Assembly (NCBI RefSeq): GCF_902500225.1
Contig: NZ_LR722648.1
Location: forward strand, 389,676 to 453,675
DNA: 64,000 bases
Source of the DNA: Buttiauxella massiliensis
GTDB lineage: Bacteria > Pseudomonadota > Gammaproteobacteria > Enterobacterales > Enterobacteriaceae
Reading direction: 5' to 3'
Part shown: piece by piece, positions 46,274-56,676 of the stretch
How the letters are laid out: every line of letters begins with the position of its first letter
How positions within the stretch are numbered: the first letter of the stretch is position 1
Notes under the pieces: model-generated
Seen by the model: only the letters and a program-made list of their open reading frames with translations
Told to the model about the DNA's origin: nothing
Database searches by the model: none
Made by a program: the position numbers and the translations under genes

Positions 46274-46348
46274 TGGGGTATCGCCAAGCGGTAAGGCTCT
46301 GGTTTCTGATACCAGCATTCCGAGGTTCGAATCCTCGTACCCCAGCCA
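46274..46348 (+). tRNA. glnV: tRNA-Gln (CTG), single copy
   Basis: 75 bases; anticodon loop TTCTGAT carries CTG, with stem CTGGT/ACCAG unlike the TTG copies. It starts only 7 bases after the preceding tRNA. E. coli K-12 has two CTG copies here (glnV and glnX); only one is present in this window before the terminator. Confidence 0.96.
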
Positions 46349-46353
46349 AAAAT

Positions 46354-46383
46354 GAAAAGCTCGCTTCGGCGAGCTTTTTGCTT
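46354..46383 (+). terminator. Intrinsic terminator of the tRNA operon
   Basis: AGCTCGC pairs with GCGAGCT around a TTCG tetraloop, followed by TTTTTGCTTTT, a few bases after the last tRNA. Confidence 0.9.
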
Positions 46384-46415
46384 TTCTGCATTTGGATATT
46401 CTCGTCAGAATTAAA

Positions 46416-46446
46416 GTCGGATGTCGCTAACGCTAATCCGACCTAC
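46416..46446. repeat. REP-like palindromic unit, copy 2
   Basis: 31 bases that are the exact reverse complement of the unit at 9134-9164, 37 kb away. It begins GTCGGATGTCGCTAACGCTA and ends ATCCGACCTAC. It lies between the tRNA operon terminator and the ubiF stop. Confidence 0.8.
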
Positions 46447-46460
46447 GAAAGACTATCGAC

Positions 46461-47636
46461 TCATAACCCTAACGCATACTTCAGCGCCTGGCGTTTAAGC
46501 ACCCCACCACGTTCAGCCGCCATCAACCCTAAGTTTCGAATCACACGCAACGGCCCTAAAGTATTGCTAAAACCTGCGTAGAACAGATCCATACCGCTTT
46601 GCATCAGGAAATTATCCGCCTGTCTGCGCATCTGGTAGCGCTTCAAAATACGCGCATCTGCCCAGTTTTCACCGTAGCTACGCGCTTTAATCATCACATC
46701 AAGTAAAGCGTCCACATCACGATAACCTAGATTCACACCCTGCCCCGCTAATGGGTGAATGGTATGCGCGGCATCGCCAATTAATGCAAGCCCTTGCTGG
46801 GTGTATTGCAATGCATGGCGACGAGTCAGCGGAAATGCACCACTGGCAATCGGTGTTACTTTACCTAAGCGCTCCGGGAAACTCGCCTCAATCGCTTTAT
46901 GCAGTTGCGGTATCGTCATATTTTGCAACTGGCGAATACGTGCCGGCGAATCGTACCAAACAAGCGAAGCCCAGTTATCAAAGAGGGGCAAAAACGCGTG
47001 CGGGCCGTTCGGCGTAAAATGCTGCCAGGTGCTATCGCCGGGTTCTTGTTCGCATTTTACCGTAATGAGCATACACGACTGACGATACTGCCAGGCATGA
47101 ATACCAATTCCCGCCCAACGACGCACCTGTGAATTTGCGCCATCAGCTCCAATAACCATCGGAACCGTTAGGGTCCGCTCATCCGCAAAGTGTAACGTCC
47201 ACTTCCCTGCCTGCCCGTGCATACGGTCAATGTGTGCAGGGCAAACCAACGTGACGTTCGGATGGGCCTCCAGCGCCTGCCACAACGCGAGCTGTAAAAC
47301 CTGGTTTTCCACCATGTAACCCAGTTCCGGCAGCCCCAGTTCTTGCGCCTTAAAGCTAACGTGCGCACTTTCCCACTCCCAGGTTTCGAGCTGGCGATAC
47401 GCATGGCTACGCATTGCCCGAACGGTATCCCACACACCAAGGGATTTCAGTAACGCGACTGAGGCGCTGCTGATGGCCGAGATGCGTACATCAGGTGGGC
47501 TTGCGGCATCAAAAGCTGCCGGAGCCTGATGCTCAATCACCGCGACCTGAAAACCATTTTGCGCAAGGCCAAGGGCTGCAGCCGCACCGACCATCCCCCC
47601 GCCAACTACCGCGACATCAATTGACTGATTCAACAT
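46461..47636 (-). CDS. ubiF: 3-Demethoxyubiquinol 3-hydroxylase
   Basis: A 391-residue flavoprotein monooxygenase (same length as E. coli UbiF) that hydroxylates the ubiquinone ring precursor. The FAD motif VAVVGGGMVGAAAALGLAQNG is at the N terminus (residues 8-28), the UbiH/Coq6-family middle motif is VIGADGANSQVRRW, and GDAAHTIHPLAGQGVNLGYRD closes the FAD site. It converges on the tRNA operon. Confidence 0.96.
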   Translation of the reverse strand: MLNQSIDVAVVGGGMVGAAAALGLAQNGFQVAVIEHQAPAAFDAASPPDVRISAISSASVALLKSLGVWDTVRAMRSHAYRQLETWEWESAHVSFKAQELGLPELGYMVENQVLQLALWQALEAHPNVTLVCPAHIDRMHGQAGKWTLHFADERTLTVPMVIGADGANSQVRRWAGIGIHAWQYRQSCMLITVKCEQEPGDSTWQHFTPNGPHAFLPLFDNWASLVWYDSPARIRQLQNMTIPQLHKAIEASFPERLGKVTPIASGAFPLTRRHALQYTQQGLALIGDAAHTIHPLAGQGVNLGYRDVDALLDVMIKARSYGENWADARILKRYQMRRQADNFLMQSGMDLFYAGFSNTLGPLRVIRNLGLMAAERGGVLKRQALKYALGL

Positions 47637-47660
47637 GATGAGTTTGTCCTTAAATTGTCT

Positions 47661-47786
47661 ATATTCAAGCTACTTTAAGATGCAGGCAGGCGGCAATTGA
47701 ATGAATCCCGATGAGCTTACTCCAGTAAGTGATTCGGGTGAATGAGAGCAGCCAACAACCCTGCATCTTAAAGGGCGATGGATATA
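47661..47786. repeat. ERIC element between ubiF and miaB
   Basis: 126 bases. Left end ATATTCAAGCTACTTTAAGA, then TGCAGGCAGGCGGCAATTGA; centre CCCGATGAGCTTACTCC and AGTGATTCGGGTGA; right end CCTGCATCTTAAAGGGCGAT ending GGATATA. It occupies the divergent ubiF-miaB promoter region, about 25 bases from the ubiF start. Confidence 0.9.
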
Positions 47787-47896
47787 TGCTGATTCTACCG
47801 GATTTTTACGCAGGTTTCGTAGGCTGGTCACATCAAGGCCAAAGCATTACAATACGCCGCCTGAATTCCTGGCTTTAACTGAGCAATGGCAAGTCG

Positions 47897-49324
47897 ATGA
47901 CAAAAAAACTCCATATCAAAACCTGGGGCTGTCAGATGAACGAATACGATTCATCGAAGATGGCCGATCTGCTGAATAGCACGCATGGCTATACGCTTAC
48001 GGACAACCCAAAAGAAGCGGACGTATTGCTACTCAATACCTGCTCTATCCGTGAAAAAGCCCAGGAAAAAGTGTTCCATCTGCTTGGCCGCTGGAAACTC
48101 TTAAAGCGTAAAAATCCCAATATCATTATTGGCGTTGGCGGCTGCGTTGCTTCCCAGGAAGGTAAGCTGATTCGTAGCCGCGCACACTATGTTGATATTG
48201 TTTTCGGGCCGCAGACACTGCACCGCCTCCCGGAAATGATCAACAAAGTGAGTGGCAACCGTAGCCCAATCGTTGATGTCAGCTTCCCTGAAATCGAAAA
48301 ATTCGACCGTCTGCCAGAGCCAAAAGCCGATGGCCCGACTGCATTCGTTTCTATTATGGAAGGCTGTAACAAGTATTGTACTTACTGCGTGGTGCCTTAT
48401 ACGCGTGGTGAGGAAGTGAACCGTCCGTGTGATGATGTGCTGTTTGAAATCGCACAGCTCGCAGCGCAAGGCGTGCGTGAAGTGAATCTGCTCGGCCAGA
48501 ACGTGAATGCTTACCGTGGGCCGACTTTCGATGGTGGCATCTGTTCATTCGCTGAACTGCTACGCCTGGTGGCTGCCATTGACGGCATTGACCGCATTCG
48601 CTTCACCACCAGCCATCCGATTGAATTCACTGACGATATCATCGAAGTTTACCGCGATACTCCAGAACTGGTGAGTTTCCTGCATCTGCCGATTCAATGC
48701 GGTTCTGACCGCGTCCTGAATTTAATGGGTCGTACGCATACCGCGCTGGAATACAAATCGATTATTCGCAAACTGCGCGCCGTGCGTCCTGACATTCAAA
48801 TTAGTTCTGATTTCATTGTTGGTTTCCCTGGCGAAACCCAGCAGGACTTCGAGCAAACCATGAAAGTCATTGGCGATGTTAATTTTGACGTGAGCTACAG
48901 CTTCGTCTTTTCTTCACGCCCGGGCACGCCAGCCGCCGATATGGTTGATGACGTACCAGAAAAAGAGAAATTGCAGCGCCTCTATATTCTGCAAGAGCGT
49001 ATCAACCAACAGGCCATGGAATTTAGCCGTAAGATGGTTGGCACCACGCAGCGTGTCCTTGTCGAAGGCACCTCACGCAGAAACATTATGGAGTTGACCG
49101 GACGTTCCGAACACAACCGTGGCGTCAACTTTGCGGGCACCCCGGATATGGTCGGTAAATTTGTCGATGTTGAAATCACCGAAGTCGCGACCAACAACTC
49201 TCTGCGCGGAAAAGTGGTTCGCACCGAAAATGAGATGGGACTGCGTATTGCCGAGTCTCCGGAGTCAGTAATTGCTCGCACACGTAAAGAGAATGAGATC
49301 GGTGTAGGGTTCTATCAGCCTTAA
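47897..49324 (+). CDS. miaB: tRNA-2-methylthio-N6-isopentenyladenosine synthase
   Basis: A 475-residue radical-SAM methylthiotransferase modifying A37 of tRNAs. The N-terminal domain binds one 4Fe-4S cluster through Cys residues in [21 protein letters not shown] and [10 protein letters not shown]; the radical-SAM cluster is in [19 protein letters not shown]; a C-terminal TRAM domain follows. The length compares with 474 aa in E. coli. No strong Shine-Dalgarno precedes the ATG, but the homology fixes the start. Confidence 0.97.
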   Translation: MTKKLHIKTWGCQMNEYDSSKMADLLNSTHGYTLTDNPKEADVLLLNTCSIREKAQEKVFHLLGRWKLLKRKNPNIIIGVGGCVASQEGKLIRSRAHYVDIVFGPQTLHRLPEMINKVSGNRSPIVDVSFPEIEKFDRLPEPKADGPTAFVSIMEGCNKYCTYCVVPYTRGEEVNRPCDDVLFEIAQLAAQGVREVNLLGQNVNAYRGPTFDGGICSFAELLRLVAAIDGIDRIRFTTSHPIEFTDDIIEVYRDTPELVSFLHLPIQCGSDRVLNLMGRTHTALEYKSIIRKLRAVRPDIQISSDFIVGFPGETQQDFEQTMKVIGDVNFDVSYSFVFSSRPGTPAADMVDDVPEKEKLQRLYILQERINQQAMEFSRKMVGTTQRVLVEGTSRRNIMELTGRSEHNRGVNFAGTPDMVGKFVDVEITEVATNNSLRGKVVRTENEMGLRIAESPESVIARTRKENEIGVGFYQP

Positions 49325-49335
49325 CCCCCCCTTCA

Positions 49336-49530
49336 ATGCCCGAGCTACTTCAATATGCAGGTAGGCGGCAATCGAACGACAAATTCGTCGGGAACGAATT
49401 TGACCAGCCAGAGGCTGGCCTCCGGTGAGAGACAGGATGTCTCTCATTAATCCCGATGAGCTTACTCAAGTAAATGATTCGGGTGAATGAGAGCAGCCAA
49501 CAACCCTGCATTATGAAGGGCGATGGGCAT
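49336..49530. repeat. Enlarged ERIC element with internal insertion, between miaB and ybeZ
   Basis: About 195 bases. ERIC ends and centre are intact, but about 75 bases (near 49376-49450) are inserted between GGCGGCAATCGAA and AATCCCGATGAGC. The insertion contains three small inverted repeats: CAAATTCGT/ACGAATTTG, GCCAG/CTGGC and TGAGAGACA/TGTCTCTCA. It fills most of the 355-base gap between the two genes. Confidence 0.85.
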
Positions 49531-49679
49531 TTTCATTTGTTGCACTTGCATTCGGAAGCATCTACCCAAATATCAAAAACCAGGCTTGCGCCATCTGCCC
49601 ACGCCGTAAATAATCTTTTTATGGCCTGCAATTATGCAGCAATACATTCTACTGGCCCTGTGCGACCCCGAGGATAAGT

Positions 49680-50741
49680 TTGAATATCGAAACACGTGAA
49701 ATTACGCTAGAACCCGCAGACAATGCGCGTCTGCTAAGCCTGTGTGGCCCATTTGATGACAACATCAAGCAGCTTGAACGTCGGCTGGGGATCGAAATCA
49801 ACCGTCGTGACTATCACTTCAAGCTGACGGGCCGCCCGATTCTGGTCAATGCTGCCGCAGATATTTTGCGTAACCTGTATGTCGATACCGCTCCGATGCG
49901 TGGCGAAATTCAGGATATAACTCCTGAGCATATCCACCTCGCCATTAAAGAAATTCGCGTGCTGGAACAGTCTGCTGAAAGCGTTCCAGAGTACGGCAAA
50001 GCAGTGAACATCAAGACTAAACGCGGCGTCATCAAACCGCGTACACCGAACCAAGCGCAGTACATCGCCAATATTCTCGACCACGACATCACCTTTGGCG
50101 TCGGCCCTGCGGGTACAGGTAAAACTTACCTCGCGGTTGCGGCAGCCGTTGATGCACTGGAACGCCAGGATATCCGTCGCATTCTGCTGACCCGTCCGGC
50201 CGTTGAAGCGGGCGAAAAGCTCGGCTTCTTGCCTGGCGATTTAAGCCAGAAAGTTGACCCTTATCTGCGCCCGTTGTACGACGCCCTGTTTGAAATGCTC
50301 GGCTTTGAGCGTGTTGAGAAACTGATCGAGCGTAACGTCATCGAAGTGGCACCACTCGCCTATATGCGTGGCCGCACGTTAAACGATGCATTCATCATTC
50401 TGGATGAAAGCCAGAACACCACTATCGAACAGATGAAAATGTTCCTGACGCGCATTGGTTTTAACTCCAAAGCAGTGATTACAGGCGACGTCACCCAAAT
50501 AGATTTACCAAAAAATCTGAAATCGGGCTTACGTCATGCAATCGACGTACTGGCCGAAGTCGATGAAATCAGCTTTAACTTCCTTAATAGTGAAGACGTT
50601 GTCCGCCACCCGGTTGTGGCACGTATTGTGAATGCCTATGAAGCGTGGGAAAACGCGGAACAGGTTCGTAAAGATGAACTCGCAGCAGAGCGCAAGCGAG
50701 AAGCGATGGCAATTAATGCTGCCGCTCAGGAGAGTAAATGA
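49680..50741 (+). CDS. ybeZ: PhoH-like ATPase YbeZ
   Basis: A 353-residue PhoH-family P-loop NTPase (also called PhoL; 346 aa in E. coli). Walker A is [17 protein letters not shown], Walker B is [12 protein letters not shown], and a sensor-like motif is [14 protein letters not shown]. It works with YbeY in rRNA processing or ribosome quality control. The apparent start is TTG at 49680, giving [20 protein letters not shown] in register with E. coli, with AGGA before it. It overlaps ybeY by four bases. Confidence 0.94.
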   Translation: MNIETREITLEPADNARLLSLCGPFDDNIKQLERRLGIEINRRDYHFKLTGRPILVNAAADILRNLYVDTAPMRGEIQDITPEHIHLAIKEIRVLEQSAESVPEYGKAVNIKTKRGVIKPRTPNQAQYIANILDHDITFGVGPAGTGKTYLAVAAAVDALERQDIRRILLTRPAVEAGEKLGFLPGDLSQKVDPYLRPLYDALFEMLGFERVEKLIERNVIEVAPLAYMRGRTLNDAFIILDESQNTTIEQMKMFLTRIGFNSKAVITGDVTQIDLPKNLKSGLRHAIDVLAEVDEISFNFLNSEDVVRHPVVARIVNAYEAWENAEQVRKDELAAERKREAMAINAAAQESK

Positions 50742-51205
50742 GTCAGGTTATACTGGATTTACAGGTCGCGTGTGAAGACGCAAACGGCCTGCCTACGGAA
50801 GAACAATTTCAGGCATGGCTTGATGCGGTCATTCCACAATTTCAGGAAGAGTCAGAAGTCACCATTCGCCTGGTGGATGACGCAGAAAGCCACGATCTGA
50901 ACCTCACTTATCGTGGGAAAGATAAATCCACCAATGTGCTCTCGTTCCCGTTTGAAGCGCCTCCGGGCATTGAACTGCCTCTATTGGGCGACCTGATTAT
51001 TTGCCGTCAGGTTGTGGAGCAAGAAGCAAAAGAGCAGCAAAAACCGCTGGATGCGCATTGGGCACATATGGTCATCCACGGCAGTTTGCATCTGCTTGGT
51101 TATGATCATATTGAAGATGAAGAAGCCGAAGAGATGGAATCCCTGGAAACAGAGATAATGCTTGCTCTTGGGTATGCTGATCCGTACATTGCCGAGAAAG
51201 AATAG
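50738..51205 (+). CDS. ybeY: Endoribonuclease/rRNA maturation factor YbeY
   Basis: A 155-residue metalloprotein, same length as in E. coli, needed for 16S rRNA 3'-end maturation and 70S quality control. The zinc site [11 protein letters not shown] provides three His ligands (H-x3-H-x5-H), and the conserved Arg lies in [17 protein letters not shown]. Translationally coupled to ybeZ by ATGA overlap. Confidence 0.97.
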   Translation: MSQVILDLQVACEDANGLPTEEQFQAWLDAVIPQFQEESEVTIRLVDDAESHDLNLTYRGKDKSTNVLSFPFEAPPGIELPLLGDLIICRQVVEQEAKEQQKPLDAHWAHMVIHGSLHLLGYDHIEDEEAEEMESLETEIMLALGYADPYIAEKE

Positions 51206-51305
51206 TCGCTACGGTAAATGATTACCGTAACGCATCAGGTGCAGGCAGCGAGCCATTAACTGCCTGCTATCTATTAATTAACCGAGGGGCCACAAACCTA
51301 ACGCC

Positions 51306-52184
51306 ATGAGCGACGACAATTCCCAAAACAGTGACACACCTGCCAGTAAGAAGGGATTCTTTTCCCTGATTCTCAACCAGCTATTCCACGGTGAGCCTAA
51401 AAACCGTGACGATCTGCTGACACTCATCCGTGATTCTGAGCAAAATGATCTGATCGATCAAGATACCCGCGACATGCTTGAAGGCGTGATGGATATCGCC
51501 GACCAACGCGTCCGCGACATCATGATCCCTCGCTCGCAAATGGTAACGCTCAAACACAACCAGACGCTGGACGAATGCCTCGATGTGATCATCGAATCCG
51601 CACACTCCCGCTTCCCGGTGATCAGTGAAGACAAAGATCATATCGAAGGGATTCTGATGGCTAAAGATTTGCTGCCGTTTATGCGCAGCGATACTGAGCC
51701 ATTTAGCATGGAAAAAGTGTTACGTCAGGCAGTTGTTGTGCCGGAAAGTAAGCGTGTTGACCGCATGCTCAAAGAGTTTCGTCAGCAGCGCTACCACATG
51801 GCGATAGTGATTGATGAGTTTGGCGGCGTCTCCGGACTTGTCACCATCGAAGATATTCTCGAACTGATTGTTGGGGAAATTGAAGATGAGTATGACGATG
51901 AAGAAGACGGTGATTTCCGCCAGTTAAGCCGTCACACCTGGACGGTTCGCGCTCTGGCCTCAATCGAAGATTTTAACGACACCTTTGCCACCCATTTCAA
52001 CGATGACGAAGTTGATACCATTGGTGGATTGGTGATGCAGGCCTTTGGCCACTTACCTGCCCGTGGCGAAACCATCGAAATCGATGGTTATCAGTTCAAA
52101 GTCGCGATGGCAGATAGCCGCCGTGTTATTCAGGTTCATGTCAGAATTCCGGACGACTCGCCGCAACCGAAACTGGAAGATTAA
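51306..52184 (+). CDS. corC: CorC/YbeX, CBS-domain Mg2+/Co2+ efflux-associated protein
   Basis: A 292-residue cytosolic protein, same length as E. coli. Tandem CBS domains (start near [17 protein letters not shown] and [20 protein letters not shown]) are followed by a C-terminal CorC_HlyC domain ([20 protein letters not shown]). In E. coli it is linked to CorA-dependent cation efflux and to ribosome metabolism with ybeY and ybeZ. lnt starts 7 bases after its stop. Confidence 0.95.
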   Translation: MSDDNSQNSDTPASKKGFFSLILNQLFHGEPKNRDDLLTLIRDSEQNDLIDQDTRDMLEGVMDIADQRVRDIMIPRSQMVTLKHNQTLDECLDVIIESAHSRFPVISEDKDHIEGILMAKDLLPFMRSDTEPFSMEKVLRQAVVVPESKRVDRMLKEFRQQRYHMAIVIDEFGGVSGLVTIEDILELIVGEIEDEYDDEEDGDFRQLSRHTWTVRALASIEDFNDTFATHFNDDEVDTIGGLVMQAFGHLPARGETIEIDGYQFKVAMADSRRVIQVHVRIPDDSPQPKLED

Positions 52185-52191
52185 TTCAAAG

Positions 52192-53733
52192 ATGGCTATA
52201 GCCCTACTCCTTCAACGCCAGCGCGTGCGTCTGCTTCTGGCGCTGCTTTTTGGTGCCTGCGGAACGCTGGCTTTCTCCCCTTACGATTTTTGGCCTGCCG
52301 CGATTGTTTCTCTGGCTGGGCTTCAGGGGCTGACACTTAATCGACGCGCTATTCAAAGTGCGTGGATTGGTTTCTTCTGGGGGCTGGGGCTATTTGGCTC
52401 AGGCATTAACTGGGTGTATGTCAGCATCGCGCAATTTGGCGGGATGCCCGGCCCGGTTAACGTCTTCCTGGTGGTGCTGCTGGCGGCTTATTTATCGTTA
52501 TATACCGGCTTATTTGGTGGATTCCTCAGCAAACTTTGTCCGAAAACGACGTGGTGGCGCGTAGCGATTGCTGCTCCGATGCTATGGCAACTCACCGAGT
52601 TCCTGCGCGGCTGGGTATTAACCGGCTTCCCGTGGCTACAATTTGGTTACAGCCAGATTGATGGCCCGCTGAAAGGTATCGCGCCGATTCTCGGCGTGGA
52701 AAGTGTAACGTTCCTGCTGATGATTATCAGTGGCTTGCTGGTGTTTGCGCTGCACGAGCGTAACTGGCGCCCGGCCGTGATTGCCGCAGCACTGTTAGTT
52801 CTGCCTTGGCCGTTGCGTTCGATTCAGTGGTATCAACCGCAACCTGAGCGCACCATTGATGTGGCGATGGTTCAGGGGGATATCCCGCAATCCCTGAAAT
52901 GGGATGAAAACCAGCTGCTCAATACGCTAAAAATCTATCTCGATAAAACTCAGCCGCAGATGGGCAAATCCCAGCTGATTATCTGGCCTGAATCGGCAAT
53001 CCCCGATCTGGAGATTAACCAGCAGCAATTCCTGACCATGATGGACGACCTGCTGCGCTCAAAGCACAGCTCGCTCATTACCGGTATTGTTGATGCGCGT
53101 TTGAATAAGCAGAACCGCTACGACACATACAACACCATCATCACATTGGGTGAAGGTAACCAGTACAGCTATAACAGCCCCGATCGTTACAACAAAAACC
53201 ATCTGGTGCCGTTCGGTGAGTTTGTGCCGCTGGAGTCGATTTTGCGCCCACTGGCTCCGTTCTTTGATTTGCCAATGTCATCATTCAGTCGCGGACCGTA
53301 TTTACAGCCGCAGTTGGAGTCCAATGGTATTAAGCTGACACCTGCGATTTGTTACGAAATTATCCTGGGAGAGCAGGTGCGCGATAACTTCCGCCCTGAT
53401 ACAGATTTCCTGCTGACTATTTCGAATGATGCATGGTTCGGCAAATCGATTGGCCCATGGCAGCATTTCCAGATGGCGCGTATGCGTTCACTGGAGTTGG
53501 GTCGTCCGCTTCTACGCAGCACGAACAATGGTATTACCGCCGTGATTAATGCTAACGGTGATATCGATGCAATGATCCCGCAGTTTACTCGCGAAGTTCT
53601 GGAAGCGAAGGTCACGCCAACGCGGGGTATTACACCATATGCACGCTTTGGCGACTGGCCACTGTGGGGCGCAACACTCATCTTTGGCTTCGCCTCTGTT
53701 CTGTTGGCACTGCGCACACGCCGCAAATCCTGA
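52192..53733 (+). CDS. lnt: Apolipoprotein N-acyltransferase
   Basis: A 513-residue inner-membrane enzyme adding the third acyl chain to lipoproteins. About seven N-terminal hydrophobic spans are followed by a periplasmic nitrilase-like domain with catalytic Glu ([12 protein letters not shown]), Lys ([12 protein letters not shown]) and Cys ([11 protein letters not shown]), then a last span. I chose the ATG at 52192 ([20 protein letters not shown]), aligned with E. coli Lnt (512 aa); an in-frame start at 52045 lies inside corC. Confidence 0.97.
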   Translation: MAIALLLQRQRVRLLLALLFGACGTLAFSPYDFWPAAIVSLAGLQGLTLNRRAIQSAWIGFFWGLGLFGSGINWVYVSIAQFGGMPGPVNVFLVVLLAAYLSLYTGLFGGFLSKLCPKTTWWRVAIAAPMLWQLTEFLRGWVLTGFPWLQFGYSQIDGPLKGIAPILGVESVTFLLMIISGLLVFALHERNWRPAVIAAALLVLPWPLRSIQWYQPQPERTIDVAMVQGDIPQSLKWDENQLLNTLKIYLDKTQPQMGKSQLIIWPESAIPDLEINQQQFLTMMDDLLRSKHSSLITGIVDARLNKQNRYDTYNTIITLGEGNQYSYNSPDRYNKNHLVPFGEFVPLESILRPLAPFFDLPMSSFSRGPYLQPQLESNGIKLTPAICYEIILGEQVRDNFRPDTDFLLTISNDAWFGKSIGPWQHFQMARMRSLELGRPLLRSTNNGITAVINANGDIDAMIPQFTREVLEAKVTPTRGITPYARFGDWPLWGATLIFGFASVLLALRTRRKS

Positions 53734-53746
53734 TTCTGCATTACCA

Positions 53747-53776
53747 AAAAATGGCCAGCTCATGCTGGCCATTTTC
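53747..53776 (+). terminator. Intrinsic terminator after lnt
   Basis: AAAATGGCCAGC pairs with GCTGGCCATTTT around TCAT, about 15 bases after the stop, closing the ybeZ-ybeY-corC-lnt operon. Confidence 0.85.
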
Positions 53777-54030
53777 ATTTCTGGCACAACCTTTGCAAAA
53801 TATTACTCACTAGAAAGACACAAAATGCTGAATCACTACCCTGTGAGCAGCATGAAGCATTGAGTTGCACCAAACGATGACAAACCCAGCACCAAAGTAG
53901 TGCAACGGAAGATTTTTGCCTCTAAACGGTGCGGCACGCTTCGCAAAAATAAACATCTGGATAGCAAAATCTTTACATTAAGCTAGGTTAAGTGTTAACA
54001 AAAAGACAAAGAATTAAGCTTATTCAATAA

Positions 54031-54048
54031 CACACAACAACAAAAATA
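54031..54048 (+). promoter_or_regulatory. CA-rich element in the gltI leader, candidate GcvB target
   Basis: CACACAACAACAAAAATA lies about 100 bases upstream of the gltI ATG. It resembles the C/A-rich element through which the GU-rich R1 region of GcvB represses gltI in Salmonella. The rest of the 413-base lnt-gltI gap shows no gene; a promoter is expected upstream of this element. Confidence 0.65.
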
Positions 54049-54146
54049 TACTTGGCAGCATTCAGCCCTTGCGGCTCGAAGGATGACAGGTAAAACACTC
54101 ACAACGGGTATCAATGCCTCATGGCATTAAGATAAAGGAGTTGGTA

Positions 54147-55058
54147 ATGCAATTACGTAAACTAGCCTCAGCTTTGCTGGTAATGGGTTTAGGCGCAGGA
54201 ATCGCACACGCCGAAGATGCTAAACCTGCTGCTCAACAAAGTACTCTTGATAAGATCGCCGCAAACGGCGTCATTGTGGTCGGTCACCGTGAGTCTTCTG
54301 TTCCCTTCTCTTACTACGATAACCAACAAAAAGTCGTCGGCTATTCACAGGATTACTCCAACGCTATCGTTGAAGCCGTGAAGAAAAAGCTCAACAAGCC
54401 TGACCTGCACGTTAAGTTGATCCCGATTACTTCACAAAACCGTATTCCATTGCTGCAAAACGGCACTTTCGATTTTGAGTGCGGTTCTACCACCAACAAC
54501 CTGGAACGCCAGAAACAAGCATCGTTCTCCGACACTATCTTCGTCGTCGGTACCCGTCTGCTGGTTAAGAAAGGTGGCCCGATTAAGGACTTCGCTGACC
54601 TGAAAGGCAAAGCAGTTGTTGTGACTTCTGGTACCACTTCTGAAGTTCTGCTCAACAAGCTGAACGAAGAGAAGAAAATGGACATGCGTATTATCAGCGC
54701 CAAAGACCACGGTGACTCGTTCCGTACCCTGGAAAGCGGTCGTGCCGTTGCCTTTATGATGGATGACGCCCTGCTGGCGGGTGAACGTGCTAAAGCGAAG
54801 AAACAGGATAACTGGGAAATTCTTGGCACTCCGCAATCCCGCGAAGCCTACGGCTGTATGCTGCGTAAAGACGACCCAGAGTTTAAGAAGCTGATGGATG
54901 ACACCATCGCTCAGGCACAGACATCTGGTGAAGCGGCGAAATGGTTTGATAAGTGGTTTATGAATCCAATTCCACCGAAAAATATCAATATGAACTTCGC
55001 TCTGTCTGACGACATGAAAGCCCTGTTCAAAGAACCAAACGATAAAGCACTGAACTAA
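54147..55058 (+). CDS. gltI: Glutamate/aspartate ABC transporter, periplasmic binding protein
   Basis: A 303-residue binding protein for L-glutamate and L-aspartate. The signal peptide MQLRKLASALLVMGLGAGIA ends in a HA|ED-type cleavage site (about residue 22). Mature sequence motifs (GVIVVGHRESSVPFSYYDNQ, SGTTSEVLLNKLNEE) match E. coli GltI. I chose the ATG at 54147 because GGAG lies upstream at good spacing; an in-frame ATG at 54114 adds 11 residues before the signal peptide. SroC and gltJKL follow. Confidence 0.97.
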   Translation: MQLRKLASALLVMGLGAGIAHAEDAKPAAQQSTLDKIAANGVIVVGHRESSVPFSYYDNQQKVVGYSQDYSNAIVEAVKKKLNKPDLHVKLIPITSQNRIPLLQNGTFDFECGSTTNNLERQKQASFSDTIFVVGTRLLVKKGGPIKDFADLKGKAVVVTSGTTSEVLLNKLNEEKKMDMRIISAKDHGDSFRTLESGRAVAFMMDDALLAGERAKAKKQDNWEILGTPQSREAYGCMLRKDDPEFKKLMDDTIAQAQTSGEAAKWFDKWFMNPIPPKNINMNFALSDDMKALFKEPNDKALN

Positions 55059-55084
55059 TCAGAACCAGGGGCCGGGATGACCCA

Positions 55085-55249
55085 GCCCTCTCGATTGACG
55101 AACTGAAGCTCGGACAGACTATGCGTCGGATGGCCGTTCCCCAGCCGGCGTGAAAGTACCCCCAAAATCTCAGGCATAGATCTGAAATCGGGGTACAAGC
55201 TTCTCATCAATCTTCGAGGGTAGCGCAGCTCGCTACCCTCAATTTTTTC
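55085..55249 (+). ncRNA. sroC: SroC small RNA, GcvB sponge
   Basis: The 203-base gltI-gltJ gap carries sequence highly similar to E. coli/Salmonella SroC, including GAAGCTCGGACAGACTATGC, CAAAATCTCAGGCATAGATC and AAGCTTCTCAT, and ends in an intrinsic terminator. SroC is processed from the gltI 3' region and base-pairs with GcvB, triggering its decay. Boundaries are approximate; the 3' end is set by the terminator. Confidence 0.8.
55216..55249 (+). terminator. Terminator ending SroC, partial stop before gltJ
   Basis: GAGGGTAGCG pairs with CGCTACCCTC around CAGCT, followed by AATTTTTT. Transcripts that read through continue into gltJKL, giving higher expression of the binding protein than of the membrane parts. 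Confidence 0.88.
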
Positions 55250-55261
55250 TCGGAGTATGTT

Positions 55262-56002
55262 ATGTCTATAGACTGGAACTGGGGAATATTTCTACAGCCC
55301 GCCCCGTTCGGCAACACCACCTATTTGGGCTGGATTTGGAATGGCTTCCAGGTCACCGTCGCCCTATCCATCTGTGCATGGATAATCGCTTTTCTCGTCG
55401 GCTCTCTGTTCGGCATTTTACGCACCGTTCCAAATAAATGGCTGTCGAGCCTTGGCACGCTGTATGTCGAGTTATTCCGTAACGTACCGCTTATCGTGCA
55501 GTTCTTTACCTGGTACTTAGTGGTGCCGGAATTACTGCCCGAAAATCTTGGCATGTGGTTTAAATCTGAGCTTGACCCGAATGTACAATTCTTCTTGTCA
55601 TCGATGATTTGCCTTGGCCTGTTTACCGCAGCTCGTGTATGTGAGCAAGTTCGTGCCGCCATTCAGTCTCTGCCTCGCGGGCAAAAAAATGCCGCGCTGG
55701 CGATGGGTTTAACGCTCCCACAAGCTTACCGCTATGTGCTGCTACCAAACGCCTATCGCGTGATCGTGCCGCCAATGACATCTGAAATGATGAACCTGGT
55801 GAAAAACTCAGCTATTGCATCAACCATCGGCCTGGTCGATATGGCGGCTCAGGCGGGTAAATTGCTGGATTACTCCGCGCACGCTTACGAATCCTTTACC
55901 GCAATCACCCTCGCGTATGTGCTGATTAACGCTGTGATTATGCTGGTGATGTATGTCGTTGAACGTAAAATTCGCCTGCCTGGCAATATGGGAGGCAAAT
56001 AA
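55262..56002 (+). CDS. gltJ: Glutamate/aspartate ABC transporter permease GltJ
   Basis: A 246-residue HisM-type permease with hydrophobic spans and the ABC EAA loop ([20 protein letters not shown]). It forms the membrane channel with GltK. GGAG precedes the ATG just after the SroC terminator. The stop overlaps the gltK start by one base. Confidence 0.96.
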   Translation: MSIDWNWGIFLQPAPFGNTTYLGWIWNGFQVTVALSICAWIIAFLVGSLFGILRTVPNKWLSSLGTLYVELFRNVPLIVQFFTWYLVVPELLPENLGMWFKSELDPNVQFFLSSMICLGLFTAARVCEQVRAAIQSLPRGQKNAALAMGLTLPQAYRYVLLPNAYRVIVPPMTSEMMNLVKNSAIASTIGLVDMAAQAGKLLDYSAHAYESFTAITLAYVLINAVIMLVMYVVERKIRLPGNMGGK

Positions 56003-56676
56003 TGTACGAGTTTGACTGGAGTTCTATTCTCCCCGCTATGCCTTACCTGATGCAGGGGTTGATCATCACCCTGAAAATCACCGTTACGGCGATTATCTTC
56101 GGTATCGTTTGGGGTACGCTGCTGGCTGTGATGCGCCTGTCGCCGATTAAGCCCATAGCCTGGTTTGCCAGCGCCTACGTCAACGTTTTCCGCTCTATCC
56201 CGCTGGTGATGGTGCTGCTGTGGTTCTACCTGGTTGTGCCAGGTATTCTGCAAAAAGTGCTAGGGCTTTCCCCTCAAACCGACATTCGTTTAATTTCCGC
56301 AATGGTGGCGTTCTCGATGTTTGAAGCTGCCTACTATTCCGAGATTATCCGTGCCGGTATCCAGAGTATCTCCCGTGGGCAGTCCAATGCCGCTCTTGCG
56401 CTGGGGATGACGCACTGGCAGTCAATGAAACTGATTATCCTGCCACAGGCGTTCCGCGCCATGGTGCCATTGCTGTTAACGCAAGGCATCGTCTTGTTCC
56501 AGGATACGTCACTGGTATATGTATTAAGTCTGGCTGACTTCTTCCGTACCGCTTCCACCATTGGTGAGCGCGACGGAACCCAGGTCGAAATGATCCTGTT
56601 TGCCGGTGTGGTGTATTTCGCAATCAGCCTGAGTGCTTCGCTGTTGGTCAGCTACTTGAAGAAAAGGACAGTGTAA
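56002..56676 (+). CDS. gltK: Glutamate/aspartate ABC transporter permease GltK
   Basis: A 224-residue second permease of the same family. The EAA loop is [20 protein letters not shown], the start [20 protein letters not shown]. Tightly coupled: it overlaps gltJ (TAATG) and gltL by one base each. Confidence 0.96.
   Translation: MYEFDWSSILPAMPYLMQGLIITLKITVTAIIFGIVWGTLLAVMRLSPIKPIAWFASAYVNVFRSIPLVMVLLWFYLVVPGILQKVLGLSPQTDIRLISAMVAFSMFEAAYYSEIIRAGIQSISRGQSNAALALGMTHWQSMKLIILPQAFRAMVPLLLTQGIVLFQDTSLVYVLSLADFFRTASTIGERDGTQVEMILFAGVVYFAISLSASLLVSYLKKRTV

Noticed and set aside
49474-49677. Small plus-strand frame between miaB and ybeZ
   Set aside because: It begins inside the enlarged ERIC element and has no Shine-Dalgarno.
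53925-53950. Possible sigma-54 promoter upstream of gltI
   Set aside because: GGCACGCTTCGC has 8 rather than 10 bases between the GG and GC elements, so it does not fit the -24/-12 rule.
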